Shown here piece after piece: positions 35,180 through 46,269 of a stretch of 64,000 bases of DNA. Below the pieces are notes generated by a model. It searched no databases. It was given only the letters and a program-made list of their open reading frames with translations, and was not told the origin of the DNA. How positions within the stretch are numbered: the first letter of the stretch is position 1; each line of letters opens with the position of its first letter. A program made the position numbers and the translations under genes. The stretch spans positions 58,033,564 through 58,097,563 of the forward strand of contig NC_061115.1 of NCBI RefSeq assembly GCF_002878395.1, given 5' to 3'. This stretch comes from Capsicum annuum. Taxonomy: Eukaryota > Streptophyta > Magnoliopsida > Solanales > Solanaceae.

Positions 35180-36240
35180 ATGCCTCCTCGTTGAGCTAAT
35201 GCCCACAGAAATAATAACCAGCCACCTCAACCCGTTGATCTTTTAAATAAGAATGTTCATATATAGAGTTTTAGATTGTCTTTTAGGAGCTAGCCCTAGC
35301 TGTGAGAGCTAATGTCCAGGTCAACCGTCAGGCTATAGTCCTACCTCATCAAGGTGGGGACCTAGCCGCAACTAGGATTTGGGATTTTATGAGAATGAAC
35401 CCACCAGAGTTCTTTAGGTAGAAGGAAAGTGAGGACCCCCATAGTTTTATCTTGATGAGGTAAAGAAGACACCCCGAATTATGCATGTTTCTAAAGAAGA
35501 GAGTATAGAATTGGAATCCTATAGGCTAAAGGATATTGCATATGACGAGGTAGTAATGTGGAAAAAGAGTAGAGGGGAGAATACAACTGCCATGACTTGG
35601 TAGATATTCCAGGATACATTTCTAGATAAATTCTTCCCATGTGAGATAAGGAAAGATAGGTTAAAAGAATTCATAAACTTGAGGCAGGGCTCAATGATAG
35701 TGAAAGAGAATTGTCTCAAGTTCAGCCAGTTGTCTGAGTATTCCCCTGATCAGATGGCTGACCCTAGGTTAAGCATGAATAAGTTCATAACTAGAGTGTC
35801 TAGATTAGTGGTCAAAGAGTGTAGGACTACTATGCTTATTGGATACATGGATCTTGGTAGATTGATAATACATGGTCAGCAGATTGAGGTAGAGAAGTTA
35901 AAGAGAAGTGAGAGGGGAAATAAGAAGGATAGAATAGGGCAGTTTGATTATGGTTAGAATAGGTCTAGAGGAGAAAATCATTTGTAGTTTCAAAATTTTT
36001 TATCCATGTCAGCACCATCTTCAGCTAGTGCTCCCAATCCCAAAGGGAGATAGGAGTAGTGGGGTAAGTCTTCTATGTCTAGATCCCAGAGTAGTATGGG
36101 TGGTAGGCACAATTATCCTACGTGTACTAAGTGTGGTAAAAATCATCCTGGTGAGTGTTTGGTTGGTCAAAATATTTTTTTTTGGATATGGTAAGTTAGG
36201 TCACAACATTAGATATTATCCGCATGCTAAGTAAGAAAAT
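35180..36240 (+). pseudogene. Element A gag (broken)
   Basis: The start codon at 35180 reads MPPR and then a stop, followed by ANAHRNNNQPPQPVD. The typical gag motif DFMRMNPPEFFR lies at about 35385-35420. A further open block at 35679-35957 reads LKFSQLSEYSPDQMADPRLS. Two zinc knuckles follow: CTKCGKNHPGEC (36121-36156) is intact. The second, at about 36176-36235, is frameshifted and reads FGYGKLGHNIRYYP, with Tyr in the place of two Cys. Gag forms the capsid; here many stops prevent it. Confidence 0.85.
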
Positions 36241-36372
36241 AGAGATAACCGTCCCCAGACTCAGGCTATTAGTGCATCATCTCTTTTAGGTCGCCCAGCT
36301 CCTCCTCAGGGCATATCATCCAGTACCGGTGGCGGTCGGCACCATAATTGGTTCTATGCTTTTCCATCCCAC

Positions 36373-36765
36373 CAGGAGTAGGAAGATTCATCAGATATGC
36401 ATACGGGTATGCTTCGTGTCTTTCATCTTGATGTTTATGTGTTGTTAGACCTTGGATTAAGTTTCTCTTATGTGACCCCATTAGTTGCAGTAACTTTTGA
36501 GATAAGTTCTGAAAAGATCCCTGAGCCTTTCTTGGTTTTTACTCCAGTAGGTGAGTCAATTGTAGCTAAACAAATCTATAAAAAGTATCCTGTCACTATC
36601 CTTCATAAAGTTACATTAGCAGAAATAATAGAGTCAGATATGGTTGACTTTGACCTTATTCTTGGTATGGATTGGCTTCATTCCTATTATGTATCTATAG
36701 ATTGTCGTACTCGTGTGGTGAAATTTTAGTTTCACGACGAACCAGTCTTTGAGTGGTCAGGTAAT
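36373..36765 (+). pseudogene. Element A retropepsin-type protease
   Basis: An open stretch at 36397-36729 encodes the aspartic protease. The active-site motif, normally D-T/S/P-G, reads VLLDLGLSFSYVTP. The conserved block DFDLILGMDWLHSYYVSIDC follows, ending at a TAG at 36727 where the family continues VVKFQF. The catalytic Asp is present but the DTG Thr/Ser is Leu, which should weaken activity. Confidence 0.85.
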
Positions 36766-36768
36766 TCA

Positions 36769-38130
36769 GTGTCTCCCAAAAGCCATTTCATATCCTATCT
36801 TAAAGCCAGAAAGTTGATTTACAAAGGATGTATCTATCATCTCATTCAAGTTAAGGATACTAAGTCTGAGACTCTAATAATTCAATCAGTCAGTGTAGTT
36901 AATGAGTTTCTTAATATATTTCCTAAAGATTTGCCAGGGGTACCTCCCAATAGTGAAATAGAATTTGGTATTGGCCTTTCTCTCGATACACAACCTATTC
37001 TTATCCCTCCATATCGTATGAAACCTACAGAGCTTAAGGATTTGAAAGATCAAATCAAATATCTACTAGATAAAGGTTTCATAAGGCCTAGTGTTTCTCC
37101 ATGGGGCGCTTCCGTCCTATTCATGTAAAAGAAAGATTGTTCTTTGAAAATGTGCATTGACTATCGTCAGCTAAATAAGGTTACAGTCAAGAACAAATAT
37201 TCCTTTTTGAGAATTGATGACTTATTTGATCAACTCCAAGGTGCAAGTTATTTCTTGAAGATAGACCTTAGATACGGATATCATCAACTTAAAGTAAGGG
37301 AATGTGATATTCCAAAGACAACCTTCAAGACCTGTTATGGTTATTTTGAGTTTGTAGTCATGTCCTTCGGATTAACCAATTCCCCAGCAGCCTTCATAGA
37401 CTTGATGAATAGAGTATTTAAATAGTATCTGAACATGTTTTTCATACTCTTTATAGATTATATCCTTGTCTACTCTCGTAGTGAGGATGATCATGTAAAC
37501 CATCTTAGAATTATGTTGCCAACTCTTAGAGATCACCAGTTGTTTTCCAAATTCAGAAAGTGTGAATTTTGGCTAAGATCAGTAGCCTTTCTCGACTATA
37601 TTATTTCTAGTAAGGGTATTAGAGTTGATCCCCAAAAGACAGAAGCCTTAAGAAATTGGCCTAAACCTATCCCTTCGTCAGATATTTGAAGTTTCTTGGG
37701 TCTAGCTAGTTATTACAGATATTTTGTTGAGGGTTTCTTGTCTATTCCATCCCCTATGTCTGGATTGACCCAAAATAAGGTTAAGTTTCAGTGGTCTGAT
37801 TCCTACGAGAAGAGTTTTTAAAAGTTAAAGATTTGACTCTCTTGAGCCTCAGTCCTAGCATTACCCGATGGTACAGATGGTTTTGTGGTGTATTGTGATG
37901 CCTCCAGAGTTGGTTTGGGCTATGTTTTGATGTAGAGAGGTAAGGTGATAGCTTATTCCTCTAGACAGCTTAAGCCTCATGAAAAGAACTACCCAACCCA
38001 TGATCTTGAATTAGTTGTTGTGGTGTTTGCTTTGAAAATATGGAGACATTATCTTTATGGGGTGCACATTGATGTGTTCACGAATCATAAAATTTTGCAA
38101 TATGTATTTACTTAGAGGGAATTGAATCTC
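36769..38130 (+). pseudogene. Element A reverse transcriptase and RNase H
   Basis: The RT runs from 36769 in long open pieces. These include IEFGIGLSLDTQPILIPPYR and the KGFIRPSVSPWGAS block, then a TAA at 37126. Next come [15 protein letters not shown] and [16 protein letters not shown], and [15 protein letters not shown]. The catalytic FIDD motif reads FIDY: the second Asp is Tyr (TAT at 37459-37461). RNase H covers about 37860-38130 ([38 protein letters not shown]). Five or more stops and one frameshift are present. Dead enzyme. Confidence 0.9.
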
Positions 38131-39795
38131 CATCAGAGAAAATGGTTAGAATTGTTGAAGAATTATGATATAAATGTGTTGTATCATCTGAACAAGGCCA
38201 ATGTAGTGGCAGACGCCCTTAGTAGACTATCTATGGGCAGGGTTGCCCATGTGGAGAATGATAAGAAAGAGTTAGCTCAAGAAGTGCATCGATTAGCAGG
38301 ATTGGGTGTTAGATTAGTTGATTCTGCCGAAGGAAATATTTGGGTTCAGAGTGGTTTCAAATATTCCCTAGTTTCGGAAGTGAAAGAGAAGCAAGATAAG
38401 GATCCTATTTTGGTCAAACTGAAGGAGTCAGTTAAAGACCAAAAGGTAGAGGTTTTCTCCCAAGGAAGAGATGGTGTGTTAAGATACCAAAGTAGATTAT
38501 GTGTGCCCTGTGTTGATGATTTAAGACAACGAATTATGGAGGAAACACATGGTGGATGTTATTCTATTCATCTCGATGCTACCAAGATGTACCATGACTT
38601 ATGAGAAATCTATTAGTGAATTGGTATAAAGAAAGATATAGCAGAGTTTATGGCAAAGTGCGCAACTTGTCAATAGGTTAAGGTAGAGCACCAAAAACCT
38701 GGTGGTACGTTGTAAGAGTTTGGTATCCCTACTTGGAATTGGGAAGAGGTGAATATGGATTTTATGACTTGTTTACCCCATTCACATCATCATCATGATT
38801 TGATTTAGGTTATTGTGGATAAGTTGACTAAGTCAGTACATTTCTAGCCACTTCATACATCCTATACAACTGAGGATTATGCTAAGATATATATCCTAGA
38901 GATGGTTAGATTGCATAGAGTTCTTTTGTCCATCATCTCAGATAGGGGTACTCAGTTTACCTCTCAGTTTTGGAGAGCTTTTCAGAAGGGTCTTGGTACC
39001 CAAATTCATCTTAGTTCAGATTTTCATCCGTAGATAGATGGTCAGGCAAAGAGGACTATCAAACTTTAGAGGATATGTTGAGAGCTTGTGTTCTTGATTT
39101 TAAAGGTATTTGGGATGAGCATTTTCCACTAATTGAGTTAGCTTATAATAATAGTTATTATACTAGTATTCAAATGGCTACGTTTAAAGTTCTTTATGGG
39201 CGGAGGTTTAGATCGTCGGTTAGTTGGTTCGAAGTGGGTGAGGCCACTTTGATTGGTCTAAACATGGTGTTTGAAGATATGGAGAAAGTTCAGTTAATTA
39301 GAGAGAGATTGAAAGCATCCCAAAGTTGTCAGAAATCCTATGCAGACATAAGAAGAAGAGATCTTGAGTTTGAGGTTGATGATCTTGTGTATTTGAAAGT
39401 TTCACCCATAAAAGGGGTGAAGAGATTTGTAAAGAAGGGAAAGCTTAGTCCTTATTATGTAGGTACCTTTCATATTTTGAGTCAGGTTGGGAGGGTGGCA
39501 TACGAGCTTGAGTTATCTGCAGATTAATCCTTAGTTCATCCAGTATTCCATATGTCCTTGTTGAAAAAGTTCATGGACGATTCAGCTGTTGTAGTTCATC
39601 TAGAAAATACAGATATTTAGGATAGCCATTCGTATGAGGAAGTCCCAATAGAGATTCTTGATTATCAGATCCATATACTAAGGAACAAAGAAGTTCCCTA
39701 GGTCAAAGTTCTGTGGAAACATTAGTACGTTGAGGGTGCTACTTGGGAAGCAGAAGCAGACATACGTATCAAGTATCATTATCTCTTCTCCATAA
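38131..39795 (+). pseudogene. Element A integrase and chromodomain
   Basis: After RNase H the linker (NDKKELAQEVHRLAGLGVRL) is followed by the zinc-binding domain (about 38570-38690, AEFMAKCATCQ). The core has Asp residues in VNMDFMTCLP and SDRGTQFTSQFW. The catalytic Glu, normally GQAERTIQ, is Lys here (GQAKRTI, codon 39049-39051), followed by a frameshift. The GPY segment reads LSPYYVGTFHILSQVGRVAY (to 39510), then HPVFHMSLLKKF and a chromodomain with EGATWEAEADI near 39735-39765. Known family function: cDNA insertion guided to marked chromatin. Confidence 0.88.
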
Positions 39796-40037
39796 ACTTA
39801 GATTCAGCCAAAGGTAATAGTTTCCTTCATTCAGTTCTTTTCTAAGTCTCAGGTTTAGATATATAGCTATTTTCATAAAAATTCATGCACTTTCAGATCA
39901 GTTCAATAACTCAGTATGCTGAGCATCAGTCATTCAGTTTATTTTAGTTGTGCATGATAGCTTATAACCTTAAATTCCTCAGTATTTTTAGCTTAACTAG
40001 CCACATTCGAGGACGAATGTTTCCAAGGAGGAGATAT
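39796..40037 (+). other. Element A 3' untranslated region and polypurine tract
   Basis: About 200 bp here (TTTTCATAAAAATTCATGCAC to ATTCGAGGACGAATGTT, in pieces) are homologous to the 3' end of C before its PPT (27705-27873). The tract AAGGAGGAGATAT (40025-40037) directly precedes the LTR start and is the likely plus-strand primer. Confidence 0.8.
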
Positions 40038-42143
40038 TGTAATACCTCATAAATTTTCCTAGCTTAAATTCATTCCTAGAATGTTAAGAAATAGCTTCCA
40101 AAATTAATAATATTTATTTTGTGTGGAATTCTTTAGATTTAGACTTTCCATCTTGTGGAAAATTGAATAAGCTTTCCATCGATACCAGATTAGCCAATTT
40201 CGACACTTGGTGAAGGAGTTAAGTTATTTTTAAGTTGACAGTGTACCACCTGGGCGGTCACCACATTGCGGAGATGGTTAAATTCATAATTTTCATTTTC
40301 CAGTGGACCTCCACTATATTGGGGCATCACGGAGAGGTCCATTTTCCCATTTGTCAATTTCCAGTAGTCCAATGAGTGGTGCGTCGCGCCGAAGGCCAAA
40401 ATGGCATTCCTATAGGGCACCGCGATGGGGGTGTATCGCGTTGTAGTTCCAAGTCTCAATTTTCAAAATCCAATGGGACAATAAGATAGCTCCACATCGT
40501 GGAGACCCCCAATTTTCCAATTATCAAATTCCAGTGAGCCACCGCGATAGTGATGCATCGCGGTGACCATTAAATCTGGATCCCATCTACGTTTTTCCAG
40601 TTTAGTGTAGGAGTTTAAAGAGGATATTTTGGACTATTCCCAAGCCCCAATCCATCGAAACATAAGATTAAACTCATTCTAAACCTACTATACTCATTAT
40701 GCATCAATTTTCTCTCAAACAAAACCCTAGAGCTCCAAATCTTCTTCTCTAAAAAATCAAAATCCTCCATTGATTTCCAAGAAAGCTTAAAATTGAGGGA
40801 TCCCAAGGAAAGATAATCAAGAACCCATCATCAAGAACTCAATAGGAATCCAAAATTCAAGGTTTCTTCATCTAATCATCCAACAAAGTATAAGGATTTT
40901 ATGAACAAGGATTTTCTTCCATCCTTGAGCCCAAAACCAAGTTTTAATTAAAAAGTCATATGATTTTGAATGCTTATACGTGAATTTCAAGTTAGGGTTC
41001 ATACCCATTATTCCTATTTTCAAAGTTATGAGTTTTTAAGAAATTTTAAAGATGAATTGCATGTATATTTTCATATTTTCATTCTTATTGAAGTAAATTA
41101 CAGATTTTGAGATGAATTATCATTGTTTCTATTATCGAGCATGATTATTATGATGTTTTGACATGAAATTTATGCATGGTTTATTGCCCTAAGATTGAAT
41201 AATATTATTTCGAGAAAGATGATGCTTCAAGCATCTTATGAGAAAATTTCTTACAGATTTTCAGAAAAAGCATTGATCTTTTGATCCTCAAATTAGCTAT
41301 GGAATCCACTTTATAGATTATTATAGATTACAGAACTCAGAACAACTTTATTTATAGATTTACTCAGATAGTTGCATAATTGGTTTTAGATAAATCCTTA
41401 TACTAGTTTTAAAGTGGATTTCCAATAGAATGAGCGTTGCCAATAAAAAAAGGAGTAGTATTTAGCGCAAAGTGGGATGTGTGGGTTTAGTGCATCCTAC
41501 TTCTATAAAACTACGTAGCTAAACGTAGGTACAGATTATCAGATTATTCCCATTTCTATATGGATGATAGATTTAGCTGGTGATTGATGACATGGGTAGG
41601 TTATACTCCCTGGTAAGAGTATGACACCTCTCCCCAACGTGAGGTTTCTTCCTTAAGAGGAAGAGACGTTGGACTCCATGTTAGCTCACATGGTTTATTT
41701 CAGTTAAGAGAACCTCCTTGCTAATCAAAGTAAAAGAATAAACAAATGCTTTTAGAAAAATAAGTCTAAAGGCTCACAGTTTTATTTAGAATATGCTTTG
41801 TAGAAAGATAATAGCTTCAGATTTTAGCTTTCAGATTTCAGATTTAGAGTGAACTCTTTTACACTTGGACAGTATGATTTAAAGACAATATTTTAGTACA
41901 ACTTTTAGAACAAAATGTTATGGTTCACAAGATTTATAAAGCATGTTTTGCTTCTTATTGCTACATATTTCAGTATTTCAGATATTCTAGCTTATGTGAG
42001 TCATATACATTTAGCATGTATTGTTTTATAAATGATGATTATGAGATGATATTTTATTTATCCATATCACCCTATATACTCAATAAATCCTCCAAGTACT
42101 GATCCATATATACGACTATGTGCTAAATTGTCTCATAATGTAG

Positions 42144-42148
42144 GTTCA
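42144..42148. other. Left target-site duplication of element B (GTTCA)
   Basis: GTTCA here and at 48545-48549 flank B. Removing B and one copy restores the reading AATGTAGGTTCACGTGCTCA, which matches the intact A 5' LTR at 34532-34551 (AATGTAGGTTCAGGTGCTCA). Confidence 0.92.
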
Positions 42149-42891
42149 TGTAACACCCCATAAAAGTCGTGCATGAATTAGCCTTTAATAGAGTGCTCTT
42201 AGACTTTAAAACTTGAAAATTTTTGTAAGTGTAATGAGGACTTAGAGTCATTTTAGCTGGCAATCTTCGGGATACAACTTTTTAACCTTTTTGACCTCCG
42301 TTTTTATATTTTCAAGTTGAGTTACAATCGGGCAAGCTCATAGTACATCTCGGATAAGTTTCAGAATTTTTCAGAATGCATAAGGTTGTGTTTAGATTTA
42401 AAAATAGTAGCAAATGCCCAGTTTTCAGCATTTCAGGGTCAACTTCAAATGATCATAACTCTCTAAATATAATGAACTGGGAGAGATACTACCTATCAAA
42501 TGAAATCTCTTTGAGTTTTCTTTCCAATGCAACTAGTTTCATCCAAATCCAACATCTGAGTAAGGGTTTATACCCGTTTTACTTTAGACTGTTAGTTTGT
42601 TAACTAAGGAACAGTTTTGACTTTGTTTGTTTTCTTAGGGGCATTTTACTCACTTCAGCTCACTCAAATTTCGTATATAACACCAGATTTATCCCCCAAT
42701 TCATCAAAATATAATCCTTTTCTCAAATTTTCTCTCAAGAACACCCCTTAGGGTTTCAAACAAAAATCCCAAATAACTCAAGATTCAACCGTAGGTTTTA
42801 GAAGATAATTAGAGATTTGGAATCCCCACATTGTAGGCTTCAAGGATCATCCCTCAATTTTTAAAATAGAGGTACGAGGGGTTTTCCTAAA
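42149..42891 (+). repeat. Element B 5' LTR fragment
   Basis: It aligns with the first 750 bp of the 3' LTR (46270-47025) almost base for base and diverges after GGGGTTTTCCTAAA. The open frame at 42376-42603 is mirrored in the 3' LTR (46645-46833), is of chance type and has no family resemblance. Confidence 0.9.
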
Positions 42892-42898
42892 AAAAAGT

Positions 42899-43025
42899 CT
42901 AGTGAATCCGTGTGGGGCTTTTTCGATTCACTAGCATAGTTGAGTTGTTATTCATCACATTTTCTTGTTCAAAATATAAAATCAAGGTCTAGTGAAGTCG
43001 TGTGAGGCCTATTTCGATTCACTAG
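42899..43025 (+). repeat. Two copies of the CTAGTGAA hairpin in element B
   Basis: CTAGTGAATC (42899-42908) pairs with GATTCACTAG (42925-42934), a perfect 10-bp stem around CGTGTGGGGCTTTTTC. CTAGTGAA (42989-42996) pairs with TTCACTAG (43018-43025). Stem ends and the GTGTGxGGC loop word are shared with the two copies in C. Confidence 0.8.
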
Positions 43026-43599
43026 AAACTTGTTGTCCAACTTGTTATTCTTTTGTTGGTTTAATATATGTATATCTAAATTTGTTTGCATGAGATTGAG
43101 TTGGTAAAGAGGTGATTCGTCCTTATGTGTTAGTTTAGTAGAAGGTAGAGAAGGAGTTGTTAGTTAGGGTGATTAGTCGGTTGCTTGAAGTGTGAAAATG
43201 GCTATATTAGCCAGTAAGTTGTAAGTATAGAGTCATGGTTTGTTGTGGAATTTGAAGGTAGTCTAAATGTATGCTTGGGTAAGTAAGCGTGATGTGAGAA
43301 TCCGTATAAGTAGATAAGATTGTATGGGGTTATTGTATAAGATTAATGTCGATCATGTCTATTATGTGACTTTACCCCTTTACCTTCTTTTCCTTGGTAG
43401 TTGTAAACTAGTACTACTTGTGAGAAGGTATGTAGTAGATTTTGGAGGTATAGTAGTAATGTCATAGAGGTGCTTTGGTCGTGGATAGTATCTAGATAAA
43501 ATCAGGTATTTGAGGAAGAATGTCCCAATTTGATGGACTACTAAATTATGTTGTATTCTTCATGGGTGGTATTTACTGAATAAAACAAGTATGAGCTGA

Positions 43600-43905
43600 T
43601 TCCTATGATGCCTTACAACATGTATTTACAGTACCTAAAAGTCCCTTAGTCAACAAGGTACAAAAATGCAAGCTATACAATTATCAACGACAAGCTGAAA
43701 ATCTGAAAATCCTGCACATATGCATGCTGAAATTTCTGCACATGCGTGCCAACCTTTGTGGACCTTTTAAAGCTGGAAAATCTGCACTTTCATACCAGCC
43801 CGTGTGAACTTCCTAAAGTCTAATAAATCTGCTGCCAGCCTATTTTGACCATCTAGAAGGTGCTGGAACGTTGGCAACAATGAGGGGCATTTATCGAAGC
43901 CCCGC
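43600..43905 (+). other. GC-richer insert in element B, origin unknown
   Basis: This stretch differs in base use from the rest of B and has no counterpart in C. It contains imperfect repeats of CTGAAAATCTGAAAATCCTG / CTGAAATTTCTGCACATGCG and a GGGGC...GCCCC mini-hairpin at about 43883-43902. I recognise no protein. It could be a fragment of another LTR or a captured sequence. Confidence 0.35.
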
Positions 43906-46269
43906 CAAGCTTGAAAACGTACCCAAATAGTCCAAAACATGCCCAAAATGTGAGGATTTTAATGGGTTGTGGCATTGAGCGTCACAATGTGGTTGTAAAA
44001 ATAGTGTCTTAAGATTAATGATGTATGTTTTGTAGGAATTATGTATAAGGTTGGGTTGTAAATCATGTTTAGCACTAGACATTAAATTTGAGCAATTGAT
44101 GTCCATGAAGGTGGATGCATGATTTCTTGGTTAATGATACTAGTTTTATTGAAGTAATCTAATAGTCTTGAATGGTATATGCAAGAGCCTAAGTTTATTT
44201 GATTCGTAGTGAAGTATGATGTTGCATATATAATGTAGAAGTATGCCCAAGGTGATCTGAGGTTGCGGTATTTTCTAAGAGTATTACACGTTTTGTGTGA
44301 TGAGTAGTACCGTTGATTTGATAGGTGGAGAAAGACTAGTTAAATGGTATATGGTGTTCTAAATATCCAAGTTAAGGAGTTTTGATTGATAGTGTTGAGC
44401 CTTTTTATATGATCCTGATTCTCATAGTAGAGAGATATAAGTTTAGAGTCGCGATATTGGTAGGCTATGTCAGAAGTAGTATGATTCATTAAAGGCTTGG
44501 TGATATCCATGTTGAGTGCTAGATTCTAAGTTTGAGTTTTTGAAGGTTGAACTAATAGAAATAAGAGTTAAAGCACTAGAAGGTGTGCACTCCGACTATG
44601 GGGATACTCATGAAGACTCAAAGTTAGTAAGTATGCAAGTATTATATGATGATTTTTGGGTCTATAGAATGATAAAGTGTATCTCAGAAGGTAGTATTAA
44701 TATGGGTTTTCTACTTTTAGGTGTAGTCATTTGGGTTAAGTGCCATGATATGCGTGTATAGTAGTTTTTCAGACCCTAGAGTGCAGTGACTGTACTTCAG
44801 TTTAGAGTCTAGTAAGGGATCTCCCAAACTTAATATGATGGCTTGAAGCTAAAGGGGAGATGATAGAGCGAATAACCAAGTCAGGCTTTCAGATTCTAGT
44901 CATGATGTCATGATGATATAGAACGTCAGAAAGTGAGGGTGAGACTCAACCCATTCTTATCTCAGTATTTTTTTCCAGCTATCCCAATATCTAATCATGC
45001 CTTACGTTTCAGCCAATGATCAAAATTCATGTTCATGCTTATGATAGAGAATCATGTACTCTTCAAGTTTCAAATAAGAAGTTTCAGTTCATTCAGTAGT
45101 CGGAATCCCATTCCATAAGTTATGAACTCTAAATTGAGGTTATGTAGCTCATGAATCATGTACTCGCGCTTTATAGTATGTTTGTTTTAGATAAGACCAT
45201 AAGTGTGAAGTAAGATCTGGGGCCAAGTTTTTGATATATATGATGGTTAGTGGAAATTTTTGTGTGTATGTTCTTGGGGTAGTGCGTGGTAGTTATATTA
45301 ATATGCGCTAGTGAATCTATAGTAAGAGTTCAAAGTTAGTCATTAATGTGGGAAGGCATGATATGCTTAGGGTGTGAACTTTAAAAAGATCTGGAAGATT
45401 GAATCATATTGTTTAGACTAGTATTATGGTATGACATGTTGTATTTTTGTGACTTGGAGTTAGGCTTGATCGCAGTGAAAGGATTTAAGCTACTATAGAC
45501 ATTATAGAAAGAGATATCAATGCCCATATGAGAATTATAAGTTGAATGAAATGAATATGGTATTTAAGGGAAATAGTATAGTTAAGGGAGTGTTAAAGAA
45601 GTGTGCTAAGCTTAAAAAACAAGGAGTTGCATTGTCCAAGATCTTTTGCTCAATAATGCTACTAGAATTTCTTTAGACAGAGTGTTGAAGAGATACTCCC
45701 GTTGAATATAATTTCTGGTGTATTTTAGTTTAGCAGTCAGGCAGACAAGTTACGGTGGTTTTCCACCTTTTCACCCAATCCTGCTATCCGAAGTCTCATG
45801 CGTATGAAAATCCCAAGAGATAATATAATTCATCCTAAGTTGCAAATTCAGTTCAATCAAAGCATCATATTTCAGATTCAGCTATTTAGTCATGACTCAG
45901 TTCATAAGTGTTCAGTGCATAATCTCAAATACTTCCAAGTATTTTAGCCTAGTTAGTATAATACCCTGGTACAATCTAAGTCTTGATGCCTCATGATTCA
46001 TAATTGCACAAGTTATCACTTCTCAATTCAATATGTATGATTGGATCATGAACACTTTAAGGGAATCCTAAACTCTTAGCATGAATCAGCTTCTTGAAGC
46101 AAGTAAGGGCAAGTCAACTCAAAATTCAGTGTTGTGATAGAAGTTTAAATGTTTTAGATAAGTTATATACATTCCTAGAAGACACATCATGTCAGCGTTA
46201 CTCTATACCTTTAAGCTTCAACATTTCCAATCCATCATTCGGGGACGAATGATCCCAAGGGGGAGAGAA

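Larger units (their letters stand above)
42892..46269 (+). other. Non-coding internal region of element B with PPT
   Basis: It starts with the hairpin pair (42899-43025) and runs in parallel with C 24730-27587: GTATGATGTTGCATAT (44214-44229), AGGGTGTGAACTTTAAAAAG (45378-45397) and others. The tract CCAAGGGGGAGAGAA ends at 46269, a clean PPT. No coding capacity is recognised; the 81-codon frame at 44516 has no family match I know. A GC-richer stretch at about 43600-43905 is absent from C. Confidence 0.75.

Noticed and set aside
36769..39527. Endogenous pararetrovirus as an explanation for the RT-bearing regions
   Set aside because: RT is followed by RNase H, integrase and a chromodomain and is flanked by LTRs with target duplications and PBS/PPT, which fits Ty3/gypsy and not a pararetrovirus. 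No movement-protein resemblance is seen.
42376..42603. Open frame repeated in both B LTRs (42376 and 46645)
   Set aside because: Repetition follows from LTR identity; the frame is shortened in the second copy and has no recognisable domain.
44516..44761. 81-codon open frame in element B
   Set aside because: It has no family resemblance, the region is homologous to non-coding sequence in C, and the frame is not kept there.
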